Assembly (NCBI GenBank): GCA_026122225.1
Contig: JANEZZ010001857.1
Coordinates: forward strand, 62,001 to 126,000
Direction of reading: 5' to 3'
DNA: 64,000 nt
Origin: Heloderma charlesbogerti
Lineage: Eukaryota; Chordata; Lepidosauria; Squamata; Helodermatidae
A model generated the notes under the pieces. The model made no database searches and was not told the DNA's origin. It saw only the letters and a program-made list of their open reading frames with translations. Position 1 is the stretch's first letter. The number at the start of each line of letters is the position of its first letter. The position numbers and the translations under genes were made by a program. Of this stretch, positions 23,301-32,140 are shown in pieces.

Positions 23301-23680
23301 TTGGCCCTCGGGCTGAAAGGGGTTCCGCACCCCTGTTTTCGAGCATGAAGCTTTATCCTACAGCAGCATTCCCCGAACTGATGTCCTCAGATCTCTTTCA
23401 CTACAACTCTCATCATCCTCAGTGCCAAGGGACCTCATGATTCTGGAAGGAGGCTCTTCAGGAGCCAGAAAAGAAAATCCAGCCCTCAACTGGCCATCCT
23501 TGATCTCTCATTCTTCCCCTCCATCTTTTTTTTCATCCAGAGAGGGAATCCCCCTCATCTCTTTCACACCTGTTTGCATAAAACATTTTTCTTCGCTCCT
23601 AGGAGGAGGAAGATACCAAACCCAAACCAACGAAGCGGAAGCGGAAAGGTTCCTCAGCTGTTGGCTCAGACAGTGACTGA
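4674..23680 (+). CDS. INTS3: Integrator complex subunit 3 (INTS3), C-terminal part, 8 exons
   Basis: INTS3 is a subunit of the nuclear Integrator complex, which cleaves snRNA and other nascent Pol II transcripts; it is also the scaffold (SOSS-A) of the ssDNA-binding SOSS complex. Exons 4674-4749, 5469-5582, 6504-6552, 16318-16485, 21194-21294, 22440-22512, 22976-23132 and 23603-23680 join without a frame break into 271 residues plus TGA. The product closely resembles the recalled C-terminus of vertebrate INTS3: helical-repeat segments such as QSLEWETFEQY and PILQHLKYKEH, then a Ser/Glu-rich tail with the basic stretch KPTKRKRKG (likely nuclear localisation) and the end SAVGSDSD. The family is about 1040 residues, so roughly the last quarter is here; earlier exons lie upstream of the window. 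The C-terminal helical region is the part reported to bind INTS6. Downstream SLC27A3 is in the order known from mammals. Exons are tiny compared with the repeat-filled introns. Confidence 0.95.
5469..5582 (+). CDS. INTS3: INTS3 coding exon
   Basis: Preceded by a pyrimidine tract ending cctcccag and followed by gtgagc. It completes the split Ile and encodes QSLEWETFEQYCTWQLFLAH through ILQHLKYK, ending on the first base of a Glu codon (fragment residues 26-64). Confidence 0.95.
5583..6503. other. INTS3 intron, nothing recognised
   Basis: About 0.9 kb between two exons. No repeat family or coding signal was recognised apart from short T-rich and TG/TA-rich tracts near 6040 and 6150-6190. Confidence 0.5.
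6504..6552 (+). CDS. INTS3: INTS3 coding exon (49 nt)
   Basis: A very short exon between acceptor ...ccattgcag and donor gtacgt. It encodes HPEALSCLLLQLRRE with split codons at both ends (Glu and Lys). It is easily missed because no long open frame surrounds it; phase agreement with both neighbours supports it. Confidence 0.93.
6880..7290. promoter_or_regulatory. Possible conserved noncoding element / enhancer in INTS3 intron
   Basis: Repeat-free stretch with clustered homeodomain-like cores (cttaatgagc, gttaattgg, ctaattgc) and a GATA-type core (ttatct), without simple repeats. Assignment rests only on motif clustering and lack of repeats. Confidence 0.25.
7978..8584. repeat. Compound microsatellite (GTCT)n, (TC)n, (CA)n
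   Basis: About 600 bp of pyrimidine-rich simple repeats on the + strand: (GTCT)n first, then alternating (CT)n, (CA)n and (CCCT)n blocks. Long Ser/Leu/His open frames here are artefacts of the repeat. Confidence 0.97.
9060..9345 (+). repeat. Dispersed repeat, family F (single arm)
   Basis: Shares long stretches with 55785-56090, e.g. gagagccagggagcaag, cctgggcc(g)gagcgagaggcaggg and ggcccctgctggg. Only the forward arm of the foldback form at 55.8-56.4 kb is present. Family unknown. Confidence 0.6.
9346..10445. other. INTS3 intron, unassigned GC-rich sequence
   Basis: No exon is recognised. Several long overlapping open frames on both strands reflect GC richness and carry no family motif. 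Confidence 0.45.
10446..10837 (-). mobile_element. Possible solo LTR-like sequence
   Basis: Read on the minus strand, the segment begins TGTTGG, contains a GATAAAG signal-like hexamer near the far end and ends ...CGGCA, so TG...CA ends can be drawn. No target duplication is seen. A weak call. Confidence 0.25.
11085..11465 (+). mobile_element. L2-clade LINE, C-terminal ORF2 fragment
   Basis: Frames read the decayed L2-type C-terminus: ...LHWLPVAFQVQFKVLVLAF, then APPQLWNVLPQELRLAPALL and an AFRKGGKIHLF end. Frameshifted and 5'-truncated. Confidence 0.7.
11573..14777 (-). mobile_element. BovB (RTE) LINE copy 2, near full length (3.2 kb)
   Basis: Bounded by a perfect 11-bp target duplication agataaggcag (11562-11572 and 14778-14788). 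On the minus strand it encodes an APE-type endonuclease fragment (13888-14364; ISEVKWTSMG, NGVALVVNKR, VYAPT, IIGDWNAKVG). RT fragments follow at 12942-13289, 12465-12809 and 11817-12452, ending in the BovB C-terminus. The YADD box is YTDD here, and frameshifts separate the blocks, so it is a dead copy. The 5' end equals that of copy 1, and the length agrees with the roughly 3.2 kb of BovB. The 3' end is a short CAA repeat. Confidence 0.93.
14935..15325 (-). mobile_element. CR1 LINE 3' fragment
   Basis: On the minus strand it reads [20 protein letters not shown], a hallmark of the CR1 ORF2 C-terminus. The CR1 3' UTR/tail follows (reverse of cctctaagggcc... at 14945-14990). Confidence 0.8.
15365..15715. 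repeat. Dispersed repeat, family X (long copy)
   Basis: About 350 bp shared with 53370-53705 and other loci: gaaatgcctctcctaaggc, then ...gagagcatctctgaaatgga and ccctcgggctgaaagaagtt. Unclassified; probably a non-autonomous transposon. Confidence 0.65.
15885..16175 (+). mobile_element. L2-clade LINE 3' fragment
   Basis: Translates to a decayed [15 protein letters not shown] / [15 protein letters not shown]-terminus, then the 3' UTR with cgccacctagagtggctggg and an (ATAA)n tail. Same family as the minus-strand copy at 44140-44540. Confidence 0.75.
16318..16485 (+). CDS. INTS3: INTS3 coding exon
   Basis: Acceptor accacag, donor gtgaga. It encodes PSEEMVKMVLSRPCHPDDQF through IKSLLIKNNSLPRKRQ. 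The intron before it is 9.8 kb, the longest of the visible INTS3 introns, and holds a microsatellite and a 3.2-kb BovB element. Confidence 0.96.
16785..16998 (+). repeat. Dispersed repeat, family Z
   Basis: Shares long matches with 29383-29600 (ttgatccata(a/t)caaca, gttttcatctc(t/c)accaggagca, gaattgcagc(a/t)aagctcagagg) and, inverted, with 25335-25525. Unclassified, about 215 bp. Confidence 0.6.
16999..18170. other. INTS3 intron, unassigned
   Basis: AT-rich tract at 17040-17120, otherwise no recognised repeat or exon. Confidence 0.45.
18176..18262 (-). mobile_element. 3' tail of the second non-LTR LINE type
   Basis: The sequence gctcgctcgtgaccgagtaa / gattgtcttccaaag matches the 3' end of the LINE at 26938-28573 (gatcactcgtgactgagtaa). 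A 5'-truncated copy of under 100 bp. Confidence 0.55.
18818..18933. repeat. Hairpin repeat, family H
   Basis: tccaacctggtgccccccag ... gttgcaggcc ... gaggctggggaaagctg; a decayed inverted-repeat copy. Confidence 0.6.
19588..19683. repeat. Hairpin repeat, family H
   Basis: ttccccaacccagtgcctgc, ggactacaactcccagtat and the complementary caccaggttggggaaagctg are all present. Confidence 0.7.
20270..20485. repeat. Dispersed repeat, family X
   Basis: Contains ttttggccctgccccttttg, then ...ttctctgaaatggaatttgg. A partial copy. Confidence 0.55.
21194..21294 (+). CDS. INTS3: INTS3 coding exon
   Basis: Acceptor ttgctttcag, donor gtacgt. It encodes LRSSSSKLAQLTLEQILEHL and then DNLRLNLTNTKQN, a leucine-rich helical segment. 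Split Ser and Phe codons match the neighbouring exons. Confidence 0.95.
21570..21800 (+). repeat. CR1/LINE-like 3' end (gatccagcaaggctc type)
   Basis: Reads tgggcagctggttagccact, aatgctggactaggtggac and ttggcctgatccagcaaggc, a common amniote LINE 3'-end signature; also at 42485-42705 and, inverted, 45565-45735. Located in an INTS3 intron. Confidence 0.55.
21840..22035. repeat. Purine-rich degenerate tandem repeat
   Basis: Several imperfect units of the type gggggagaaa(t/c)agcaaggcaaagg in an all-purine-rich stretch, about 40 bp per unit. It begins 546 bases after the exon ending 21294. Confidence 0.6.
22195..22335. repeat. Hairpin repeat, family H
   Basis: ccctccagatattgttggac, ...gaattgcagtccaacaga; the arms are complementary around a ggtcatggtggctgagg centre. 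Confidence 0.55.
22440..22512 (+). CDS. INTS3: INTS3 coding exon
   Basis: Acceptor ccctggcag, donor gtaagt. It encodes FSQTPILQALQHVQASCDEA then HKM, with a split Phe at the start and split Lys at the end. Confidence 0.95.
22976..23132 (+). CDS. INTS3: INTS3 coding exon
   Basis: Acceptor ccccaag (G at -1 from an AG), donor gtgagt. It encodes FSDLFSLAEEYEDSSSKPPK, then a basic Ser/Arg/Lys stretch and the acidic EEESASSSAS linker. Low-complexity charged sequence is consistent with a disordered tail. Confidence 0.94.
23225..23340. repeat. Dispersed repeat, family X
   Basis: cccgagagcttctctggaat, ggaatttggccctcgggctg and aaaggggttccgcacccctg. It lies in the last INTS3 intron. Confidence 0.6.
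23603..23680 (+). CDS. INTS3: INTS3 last coding exon with stop codon
   Basis: Acceptor cgctcctag. It encodes EEEDTKPKPTKRKRKGSSAV and ends GSDSD followed by TGA at 23678-23680. The basic cluster is a likely nuclear localisation signal and the terminal SDSD a possible CK2-type phosphorylation site (inference). Confidence 0.95.
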   Translation, partial: EEEDTKPKPTKRKRKGSSAVGSDSD

Positions 23681-24140
23681 GGGGGGCGGCAGGGGCGCCC
23701 CAGCAGCGCCATGTGCCCTCCCGCCGCTGATTTGCCTCGTCGCTGGCGGCTCCCAGGGCGCCCCCGAGGGACCGGACCGGAGCAGCTGGACAGATGCCAT
23801 CGACAGCAAGGACAGTGTTCTCCAGGGACGCGCTGGCAGGACTCGGCTGCTCGGACAGTCCTTTCCCCTGGCAGCAGTGCCACCCCGGCCTCTGTGCCTT
23901 CTTCGCATATGCCTGCCACGCTCCCCTGCCCAGGCTCCCCCCCACCCCCTGGCCGCTTTCCCCTGGCGGCAGGGGGGAAGAAAGGCGATTAGTCATGACT
24001 GTCCACCCAGGAGTTCTCAACAAACACGGGTCACCTGAGCCAGGGAAGCAGCCATGAGAAGTGATGGGGGGCAGGCCAGAGAGAGACTGTATTTGCCTCT
24101 CCCACTCCTCTCCTGACTGTAAATAAATGGTGTCAACCCG
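23681..24140 (+). other. INTS3: INTS3 3' UTR (proximal form)
   Basis: GC-rich sequence after the INTS3 stop, running to the first canonical AATAAA at 24122-24127. No open frame in it is conserved in style. The cleavage site is inferred to lie some 10-25 bases beyond the signal. Confidence 0.7.
24122..24127 (+). terminator. Poly(A) signal AATAAA, INTS3 proximal
   Basis: Canonical hexamer 442 bases after the INTS3 stop, followed by a GT-containing stretch. Probably the main 3' end of the mRNA. Confidence 0.65.
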
Positions 24141-25334
24141 GCATGCTGCTCCATTGGTGCTTCTGGCGAGGGAGAGCCCGGAGCAGGGTTGGGAGGGGTG
24201 AAACGTGGGGAGGGGGCTTGTCTTCAGGGGTGGGGGGGCTGCTCTGCCAGGCCCGTCTCTTCCTGGCATCCCAGTTTCTCTCCGCAGCACGCGATTACCA
24301 TTTTCAAACCTGTCAGGTTTCCCCCCGCCACCCCCTTCCAAACAAAAGGGGTGATGATCCTTGCTGTCTTTTCCTCCTTGTGGAGAGCATTCCAGTTAAC
24401 TGTGCTCAAGCCTCAAACACTCCTTCCTGTCCCACGCCCACCTCTGGGGGGCGGGGGGGCCTCAGATTTCTGTGCACCTCCTTGCCCTTTCTACATGCAA
24501 TGCTGGCCAGAAAGTCGTGCCACTGTCCCCACTACCGCCAACCTACCTATCAACACACAGGAACGAGCACACCCCCCCGAGCCCTCCTCCTGGCCAGCTT
24601 TGCAAAGCGACTGCCCTGCTTTGTGCAACACCCCCTTGGAAGAGCTTACCTGGGCAGTGCAGGGAGGCAGGCGAAGAACAGCCAACATAGCATCAGGCGA
24701 GCAAAACGGAGATGGTAGTTATATTTTTAATTCCCCATCTACCCACTGAGAGATTATCATTTTTAAGTGGTTTTTAAAAGAGACAATAAAAAACTGGCGA
24801 CGTGTTTTTGTACAAGCCAACTGGTTTGTCTCGTGTTTGTGTGTACCAGGCCCTGGGGGGCAGGGGTTGGATATCAGAGTGTGGGGGTCACAGGCTTTCC
24901 ATCTTGGGGTAAAAAAAGTTTGGTCTCCATTTTTTAACCATCCGTTGGGCTCTATCACGTCTTTTTTTAAATAATGTTGTTCGCCTCTCCAGTCTCCTCT
25001 GTAACCCCCCCACAGGTCTTCAAACGGTGGGGTCGTGGATCTGATCTAAGATGGGGTCATACAGCCATCCTTTGTGGCGGGAGAAAGGAGAAGGAAAGAG
25101 AAAGACAGAGAGAGTGAGAGAAGGAGAGACAAGGGCAGATTTAGAAAGGTAAAAATAACGTCAGAAAGATAAAATAACGAACAGTGCATCACTTGCTGCT
25201 GGTGTGAGGGCCAGTGATGGGTAGAAAGCCAGTGCAATGTTCACAACAGATGTAGCTATAGCTCTCGCTCTATGCGTGGCAGGGCTGGCGCGTCTTTATA
25301 TGTTGGTCTGCCACCCCCACCAGACTTCCTTGTT
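24141..25334. other. Intergenic / INTS3 3' flank
   Basis: Contains the distal AATAAA at 24785 and otherwise no recognised gene. A purine-rich (GA) stretch lies near 25080-25130. Confidence 0.45.
24785..24790 (+). terminator. Poly(A) signal AATAAA, possible INTS3 distal site
   Basis: A second canonical hexamer about 1.1 kb after the stop. A strong GT-rich downstream element (about 24822-24845) follows, the usual context for cleavage and polyadenylation. It would give a longer 3' UTR. Confidence 0.45.
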
Positions 25335-25525
25335 CCCTCTCAGCTCAGCTGTAATTCTCAGGAAGCCTGGAGGGAAATGAATTGTGCCAGCAACAATAGA
25401 TTGTTCCCCCTTGTAATGTAAAGTATTTTCGGGCCAGTTGGTCTTGAATGGGCAATTAAGATCCATTCACTTTACATAAGACCTGCTCCTGATGGAAATG
25501 AATTCTTCTAGAGCTGATCGACCCA
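25335..25525 (-). repeat. Dispersed repeat, family Z (inverted)
   Basis: Reverse-oriented relative to 16785 and 29383: tggtcttgaatgggcaatta, agacctgctcctgatggaaa. Confidence 0.55.
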
Positions 25526-25659
25526 GCTGCTTGAATGTTTGGATTGGGGGGGAGGGGTGGCTATGGGGACAGTCACGATGAGTGCCTGCACTTCCAAATT
25601 TACTATTACACCACTGTGTGGGTGTGGGTGTCTCTCTGTCTTTGTCTGTCTCTGTCAGA

Positions 25660-25745
25660 TAGGGGTTGTGGTCCAGTGGAGATGAATCGGTTTGGGCTTG
25701 GGTTCAAATCTCTTCTCAGCCACGTTTTTCCCTCCCATCAGTAGC
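25660..25745 (+). repeat. tRNA-derived SINE head fragment
   Basis: A-box-like ggttgtggtccagtgg and B-box-like gggttcaaatctc; short and decayed. Confidence 0.45.
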
Positions 25746-26819
25746 TTACTAAGATTTTTTAATTAGTCATAGCAATATGAGTAATAGAAGAGGAACCAGA
25801 ACCAAAATCAAAATGAAATTGACTTGTTTTTTTTGTGGGCGGGGGAGATGAGGGGGATGGATACATCATCCCGTTTAGGTGGGACAAAGCTATTTGGAAG
25901 TAGGGGGTGGGTGGGAAGAGGTTTCTAATACTTATATTGTATTCCTGGTGTTACAAAATGACTGAAAACGGATGGGTGGATTTTCAGTGTGATAAATAGA
26001 CAGACCAGAGGCAAGATAGAAGATGAGTGCCAAATGAGAAGTGGGAACAAGAGGGCAGAGGTGAGATTTTGCATGCCAGCTGGACCAAGGGGCCCTGGTT
26101 TTGGTGCATCCATTAGGACCAGAAATTCCCCTTTCCTCCCTCCCCCACCCCCATCTATTAATCTTGAGCTTTGGGGGTTCTTTCCCCTTACTGTCTTAAA
26201 TCACTTTCTTTGCATTTTCAGCCAGAGAGCAAGGCTGTTGGGCAGTTGAGCCCCAATAACATTTCCTCGCAGGGTTTGGGGTGACTTCAGCAGATGGTTT
26301 TTGCTTGGAACGAGGAAGGGAATTATTCCCCAGGTCACGTTGGGCAGTTAGCCTGGCTGGGATTCCAGGCAGCGGTAAGTGTGGGGGGTGCCTTTCCCTT
26401 TGAAGCACGGCACGACTAATTTGCTCAAGTCGTCAGTAGCTGCCCGTCCCCCATGTGCATTTTTTGGTGCAGTTCATCAGCTGTCTCTCTTGTCAGCATC
26501 CTATGATCCAACCCGTTGACACTTGCAGAGGGCTCTACAGCAGGTAGAGGGGTGGGTTAGAGAGTCCTGTGGTTCCTTGCATCTTTGTGACTCTTAGGTA
26601 GCACCCTTGGATTTCAGCTTTCTGAATCCAACCTTAGTTTGTTTGCTTTTCCACCTAGGAAGTGAATCGTCACCATTGGTTTATTTATCTGCCACTTTTC
26701 TACTGTAAACCATACAGCGGCTCACAACATCATCAGAAACATTTGCGTAATATCGCATCATTTCACTATTTCAGTAACAGCTACAGGGCATGTCAACACA
26801 ATTTAAATAAGTTTGTTTG

Positions 26820-26937
26820 TTTATTAATTAATTACATTTCTATACTGCTCCACAGCCAAAGCTCTCTGGGTGGTTTACAAAAGTGAAAACATTAAAATAC
26901 AGTATACAAAGTTTGAAAACCATTTACATAAAAGCAT
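26820..26937 (-). repeat. L2-like LINE 3' fragment, left part
   Basis: ttaattacatttctatactg, cagccaaagctctctgggtg and an A-rich stretch; interrupted at 26937 by the LINE insertion and resumed at 28584. Confidence 0.55.
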
Positions 26938-28573
26938 CATCATCATGGCGATCACTCGTGACTGAGTAAGATTTGTCTTCCAAAGGCAGAGTCCATATAG
27001 ATAACTCTTTAAAATGAGTAGACAGATGAATAGAAGACAGGTCAATCAACTCATTAATCTCTAGCAGTGGGTCTGCAGGTGGCTGTAAAGGCCGATTCTG
27101 GATCTACGCAGCCTCCCACACTGAGGACATAGGTTTTCCAGGTGGAAGACGGTCACGGTGAGGGTCTGCTTGACGTGCCTTCTGCTGAGCTCGTTTCTCC
27201 CTTTCCCTCTGTACTCGTGCTTCTTCAAAGTCCATAGCGCCTTTAATGTAGGCTGACCTCCAGTTGGAACGCTCATGAGTTAGAGCTTCCCAGTTCTCAA
27301 TGCTTATGTCACATTTTTTTAGATTAGCCTTAAGAACATCTTTACATCTCTTTTGCTGTCCGCCAATATTCCGTTTTCCATTCATAAGTTGGGACTAGAG
27401 TAACTGCTTTGGAAGACGATAATCAGGCATTCGAACAACATGGCCAGTCCAGCAAAGTTGATGTTGGAGAATCATTGTTTCAACGCTGGTGGTCTTTGCT
27501 TCTTCCAGTACGCTCACATTAGTCCGTCTGTCTTCCCAAGTAATTTGCAGAATTTTTCGGAGGCAGTGTTGGTGGAATTTTTCGAGAAGCTGGGAGTGGC
27601 ATTTATAGATGGTCCTTGTTTTGCAGGCATACAGTAAGGTTGGTAGTACAACGGCTTTGTAAACAAGCATTTTGGTCTCCCTGTGAATGTCCCGATCCTC
27701 GAACACTCTACGCTTCATTCGGGAGAATGCTACAGTTGCGGAGCTCAGGCGATGCTGAATTTCAGCGTCGATGTCAGCTTTTGTGGAGAGATGGCTGCCA
27801 AGATAAGAAAAGTGATTGACATTTTCCAGCATCACACTGTTAAGCTGGATTGATGGCGCTACAGAGGGATTGGTTTGTGCTTGCTGGTAAAGCAGTTTGG
27901 GTTTTTTTATGTTAAGCGAGAGGCTGTGCTTTTCATATGCTTCTGCGAAGATGTTCAGGATAGTTTGGAGATTTTCCTCTGAATGTGCGCAGATTACATT
28001 ATCATCAGCATATTGAAGTTCTATGACAGAGGATGTAATTACTTTACTTTTTGCTTTCAGCCTACTGAGATTAAGAAGTTTTCCATCTGTTCGATATATG
28101 ATTTCTACACCAGTGGGAAGTTTCCCTTCAACAAGGTGTAGAATCATAGCGATGAAGATAGCGAATAAGGTTGGAGCAATGACGCATCCCTGTTTAACCC
28201 TGATCCCACTTTGAATAGATCACTTTGAGAGCTGTTGTTATCCAAGATTGTTGCCATCATGGAGGAGCCGCAAGATGTTCACAAATTTATTAGGGCATCC
28301 AGTTTTCAGAAGGATGGTCCAGAGAGCAGCACGATTTACAGTGTCGAAGGCCTTAGTCAGATCAATGAACGCCATGTACAGGGGTTGGTTTTGCTCCCCG
28401 CATTTTTCTTGGAGCTGTCGTGTGGTGAAGATCATATCCACTGTCCCCCTGGAAGGGCGGAAGCCATTTTGGGATTCAGAGAGGATGTCTTCTGAGATAG
28501 GTAGAAGGCGGTTTGCAAGGATCCTTGCAGGATTTTGCCTGCCGTAGCTAGAAGGGAGATGCCTCGATAGTTT
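26938..28573 (-). mobile_element. Non-LTR retrotransposon, unassigned clade (not BovB), 5'-truncated
   Basis: Minus-strand frames at 28238-28621, 27395-28147 and 27061-27385 read as an RT: SQNGFRPSRGTVDMIFTTRQ, MAFIDLTKAFDTVNR and LQYADDNVICAHSEENLQ. The C-terminus holds CWTGHVVRMPDYRLPKQLL, and a cysteine/histidine motif CPQCGRLRRSRIGLYSHLQT ends it. A perfect 10-bp target duplication ataaaagcat (26928-26937 and 28574-28583) brackets it, giving a 1636-bp insertion. It has frame breaks, so it is inactive. I do not assign the clade. Confidence 0.85.
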
Positions 28574-28583
28574 ATAAAAGCAT

Positions 28584-28760
28584 ATGGACAATCTATGCAA
28601 GCAACATATATCTAAAAACAACTTTGAACTAAAAACATTTTAAAAAATCCAACAATAAAACAACACAGCTTAAAAACAGTATACCAAAGTCAGCAAAAGG
28701 AACAAGAGTTCTAAAAAGGAAAGGCCTGCCAGGATAATAGAGTCTAAATAGATCGTTGTG
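28584..28760 (-). repeat. L2-like LINE 3' fragment, right part
   Basis: A-rich stretch followed by aggaaaggcctgcca, the same pattern as the other reversed L2-like copies; the continuation of 26820-26937. Confidence 0.45.
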
Positions 28761-29274
28761 CAAAATAAGAAGATGGTCCAAAACACCTCATATTAATAAA
28801 AATATACTAAGATCTAAACAACCTAGTAATTCATACTCGGACTTAACATCAGAAATGCACAGTAGTGTAGTGGCAAATTCAGAAGTACAGGGTCCCTTCG
28901 CGACAGCCAAGCCCCCTCACAGCCACACCCCCTTCTAAGATTATACAACCTTGTAAGGTATATAGCCTTCAGCTGGGATCCAAAAACAGTGCAACTGAGA
29001 GTAAGGCAGGGGTATTTCAATTGGACGTCTGAGAAAAAATGCAGGAGTGTTAAAATCTTTTTCACTCACTCACAAGCATTTTAGGTTTTCAAAATACAAT
29101 ACTCTATGGAAGCTTCACCTTCTCCACTCAGCCCTCACGGACAGATTCCTTCTCATTTAAACAGCCCCCTTGCACACTCCCTTAGCACCCAACATTACCC
29201 CTTAGCCCTCCCTAAGCTCCGTCAGTTTATCTCCCCCCTCCAACAGAAATGTCCACACACCCAGCTGGATTGAA

Positions 29275-29308
<34 letters not shown>
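29275..29308. repeat. (AC)n microsatellite
   Basis: About 16 uninterrupted AC dinucleotides. Confidence 0.95.
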
Positions 29309-29311
<3 letters not shown>

Positions 29312-29382
29312 GGTGTAGTGATAAATTTGGGAATGCAGGAGCTCATTGTGACAGTCTCCAAGGGCAGTCCAAAAATTTCAGG

Positions 29383-29600
29383 CAGCTGTGTTGATCCATA
29401 TCAACAAACCAGGTCTAGGAGTTTTCATCTCCACCAGGAGCACGTCTTTAGTAAAGAGAAGAGGACTTAATTGCCCATTCCTGACCAAGTCATCCCAAAT
29501 ACTTTGCATTCCAACATGGAACAATATATTGTTGCCTGGAAAATTCATTCCCCCCACAGCTACTGTGAAGATCGCAGCTAAGCTCAGAGGGAACAGGGAA
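29383..29600 (+). repeat. Dispersed repeat, family Z
   Basis: gttgatccatatcaacaaac, ggagttttcatctccaccag, cagctaagctcagagg; aligns with 16785-16998. Confidence 0.6.
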
Positions 29601-29921
29601 TTCTGAGGGGGTGGCAGATGACATCAGAGCCCCTGCTAATGAAAAAGTGTCGGGGCTGCATCCCTGCGAGCCCTGCCTCCACTATATCACTGGCAATGTG
29701 AAAACAGAATCCAAAGAGTCAGTTTTATCTAAAACTTGGGGGCAACAACCCCAGGCCTTCTCTTGGCTTTCAGAAAAAGATGTTGGGACATGTCTCTTTA
29801 GCCCAGTCTTTAAAATTGCTGTTTAGTGTGCTGCTGTTGTAATGGTTTTAGTAATCGTTGTTCTTGCTTTAGTTTTCTCTTAGAAACTTCCTGGGTTATC
29901 CTTTTTGACCAAAAGAGCAAT

Positions 29922-30165
29922 ATACCCCAGTGTGGTGTGGTAGTTAAGAGAGTTGGACTGGGACTTAGGAGATTTGGGTTCTAGTTCCTACCCGGCCATG
30001 GAAGCTCACTGGGTGACTTTGGGCCAGTCACTGACCCTCAGCCTAACCTACCTCACAGGGTTATTGTGAAGATAAAATGGAGAGGAGGATCACATTCGCT
30101 GCCTTGGGTTGGTTGGAGGAAAAAGGGTGGGATAGAAATATAATAAATAAATAAAAATAATAACA
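29922..30165 (+). repeat. tRNA-derived SINE, nearly complete
   Basis: tRNA-like head (gtggtgtggtagttaagag; decayed B box gggttctagttcc), middle ggtgactttgggccagtcac and ctcacagggttattgtgaag, tail ttggttggaggaaaaaggg and an (ATAA)n end. Same family as 35364 and 46998. Confidence 0.75.
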
Positions 30166-30182
30166 ATAAATGAACCCATTCT

Positions 30183-30312
30183 TCCCAAATCTGGTACCAT
30201 CCAGATGTGTAGGACTACAGCCCCATCACTCTCAGACAGCATGGCGAAAGAATGGGGATTATGGTGGTTGTAGTCCAAAACATCTAGTATGCATCAGGTT
30301 GGGGAGGGGTGC
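30183..30312. repeat. Hairpin repeat, family H
   Basis: tccagatgtgtaggactaca ... ggttgtagtccaaaacatct, ending caggttggggagggg. Directly follows the SINE tail. Confidence 0.7.
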
Positions 30313-30364
30313 CTTAAACATCCTGTTTCCTGGATATCATTTGGAGGTGCGCTAAGTGGGGCCT

Positions 30365-31630
30365 ATGCACGGCTGCACCACCTGAAAGAGTTCATTGTGC
30401 AACAGGTCTGCACTCAGGATTCTGCAGACTGCCCAAAGCATGGTGACCTCCATGAATCCATAAGTGGAATCCTTCGGATTACCAGGTAACTCAGATTAAG
30501 GGTGTTGGATTACGCAGGCCTTTGGTCTGATCATGCGCGGCTCGTTCTTATTGAGGAGAAATATATCCATAGCTGTTCAGAGGCAGTCTACAGGGGGTGA
30601 GGAACATGGGACGGAAATCTCCTTTACACCCCGCTTGTGGACTTCCCAGGGGGAAGGGCCAGCTCTACCATTAGCCAGAGTGTAGTAGTCTCCTCGGGAA
30701 GCAGATGCTGGGAGGCGGTAGCAAAGTGTCGGCAGAAAGACCCGTGTGCCAGGTGGCCTGCTCTGCACCCCCTAAGCTAGCCTGCTGCCTTTGGGTTCAG
30801 TAGAGGATTCTGTTCCGTCATCGCTACTGAAGACGGATTCCTCTGCCGGTCCAGTCGGCTTTTGTACATGGAACAGGAGGAGGCGCTATTTTGTTCTTTG
30901 CTTCAGGAAGCCCAGCCCTGCCCAGAGGCAAACCCGATTGGCCGCTATGGGCATTGGGGTGCTGGTGTGGATGGATCCTTGGTCTGATCTGGCCAGGTTC
31001 TCTCTCTTTATCTTCACTTTGCACATGCTCAGATGAGCTCCTCCAGTGCTCTGTACTTTCCAGGACTGGGGCGTGACACTGAGGTATCTCCTCAGAGCAG
31101 AGAAGCAGGTCCAAGTCATGGCCCAAGTCCTAGAAAGGACTCTTCCCCCAGGATCATCCCTGCCTCCCCTTACCCAGCTTCTGCACCTAGAAGGGTTTTT
31201 GTTGTTGTTCTGAAGTTCAGACTTTGCAGTCAAAGGAAGAGTTGGCGGGAGACACTCTTCAGGTTTTTGATCTCTGAACAAGCACCAGCTTGTACCCGAT
31301 CCATTTGTGCCTGTGTGCGTCGCGCACAGTCCTGGCAAACTTTTCCGCCCCCCCGCCCCCGAGGGAGGAATGTTCCGGAGCCACCTAACAGAGCAGGCAA
31401 AGAAAACTGGAAAAAATGGGAGATTTCTTGCTGCCGCTCCTGCTTCCCTTCCTAGACATCTGCAGTTCATAGTAATAGAAAGAGCTGGCCAGGGGCGGAA
31501 GACTGAGAACCAAGGGAGGCGAAGTAGGGGAAAGGTTAGGGATGGTTTGGGTTGCTGGAACACGAACAGGAGCCAGGCCGCAGGGCTGGGAAGCTGAGAC
31601 ATTTTGCAGGAGAAACTGCACGATTAGGGG
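30365..31630. other. Intergenic, nothing assigned
   Basis: No gene recognised; long open frames on both strands lack family motifs. Confidence 0.4.
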
Positions 31631-31779
31631 CGTGGAGTCTGCAGCAATAGATTAATCAACGCAAAACCCCTGTTGATTAAAACCTCCACCAACAGCTTTA
31701 ATTGACAACTCTGAGAACTGACATTCTCAGCATAGTTGTGTGTGTGTGGGGGGGAAGGTTTTGGTTCTGGTGGGATTCT

Positions 31780-32140
31780 TATGATGTATTTATTTAATTG
31801 ATATCCTGCCTTTCTGCCAAAGAATGGCATTCAAGGCAGCTAACAATACAATCTGGATTAGGGACAAAATCTTAGTTAAAACAACATAAAAACAAATACA
31901 TTAAAAACTCAATTAAAAACGCAGCAGTAAAAGCAATAAGCAGCATTGCCCAATTAAAAACCCCTCCAGCAACAGACCGGTTCATATGCCAAAGGCCTGC
32001 CTGAATAAATGAAAAAGGTTGAATTCTCTTGCCCCTGACTACGACTGAGGGCTAAACAATTAGCGATTGTGTGAAGGCCTTTTAGAAAAGTAAATAGCAA
32101 GTGCAAGATGACTGATCTGGATTGGGACCTGATGAGCAAG
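31780..32140 (-). repeat. LINE 3' fragment (L2-like)
   Basis: tttatttaattgatatcctg, ccaaagaatggcattcaagg, then an A-rich stretch with ccaaaggcctgcctga. Reversed LINE 3' end. Confidence 0.5.

Noticed and set aside
22670..23346. Minus-strand open frames of about 120-200 codons over INTS3 exons
   Set aside because: Shadows of GC-rich exonic and intronic sequence on the coding strand.
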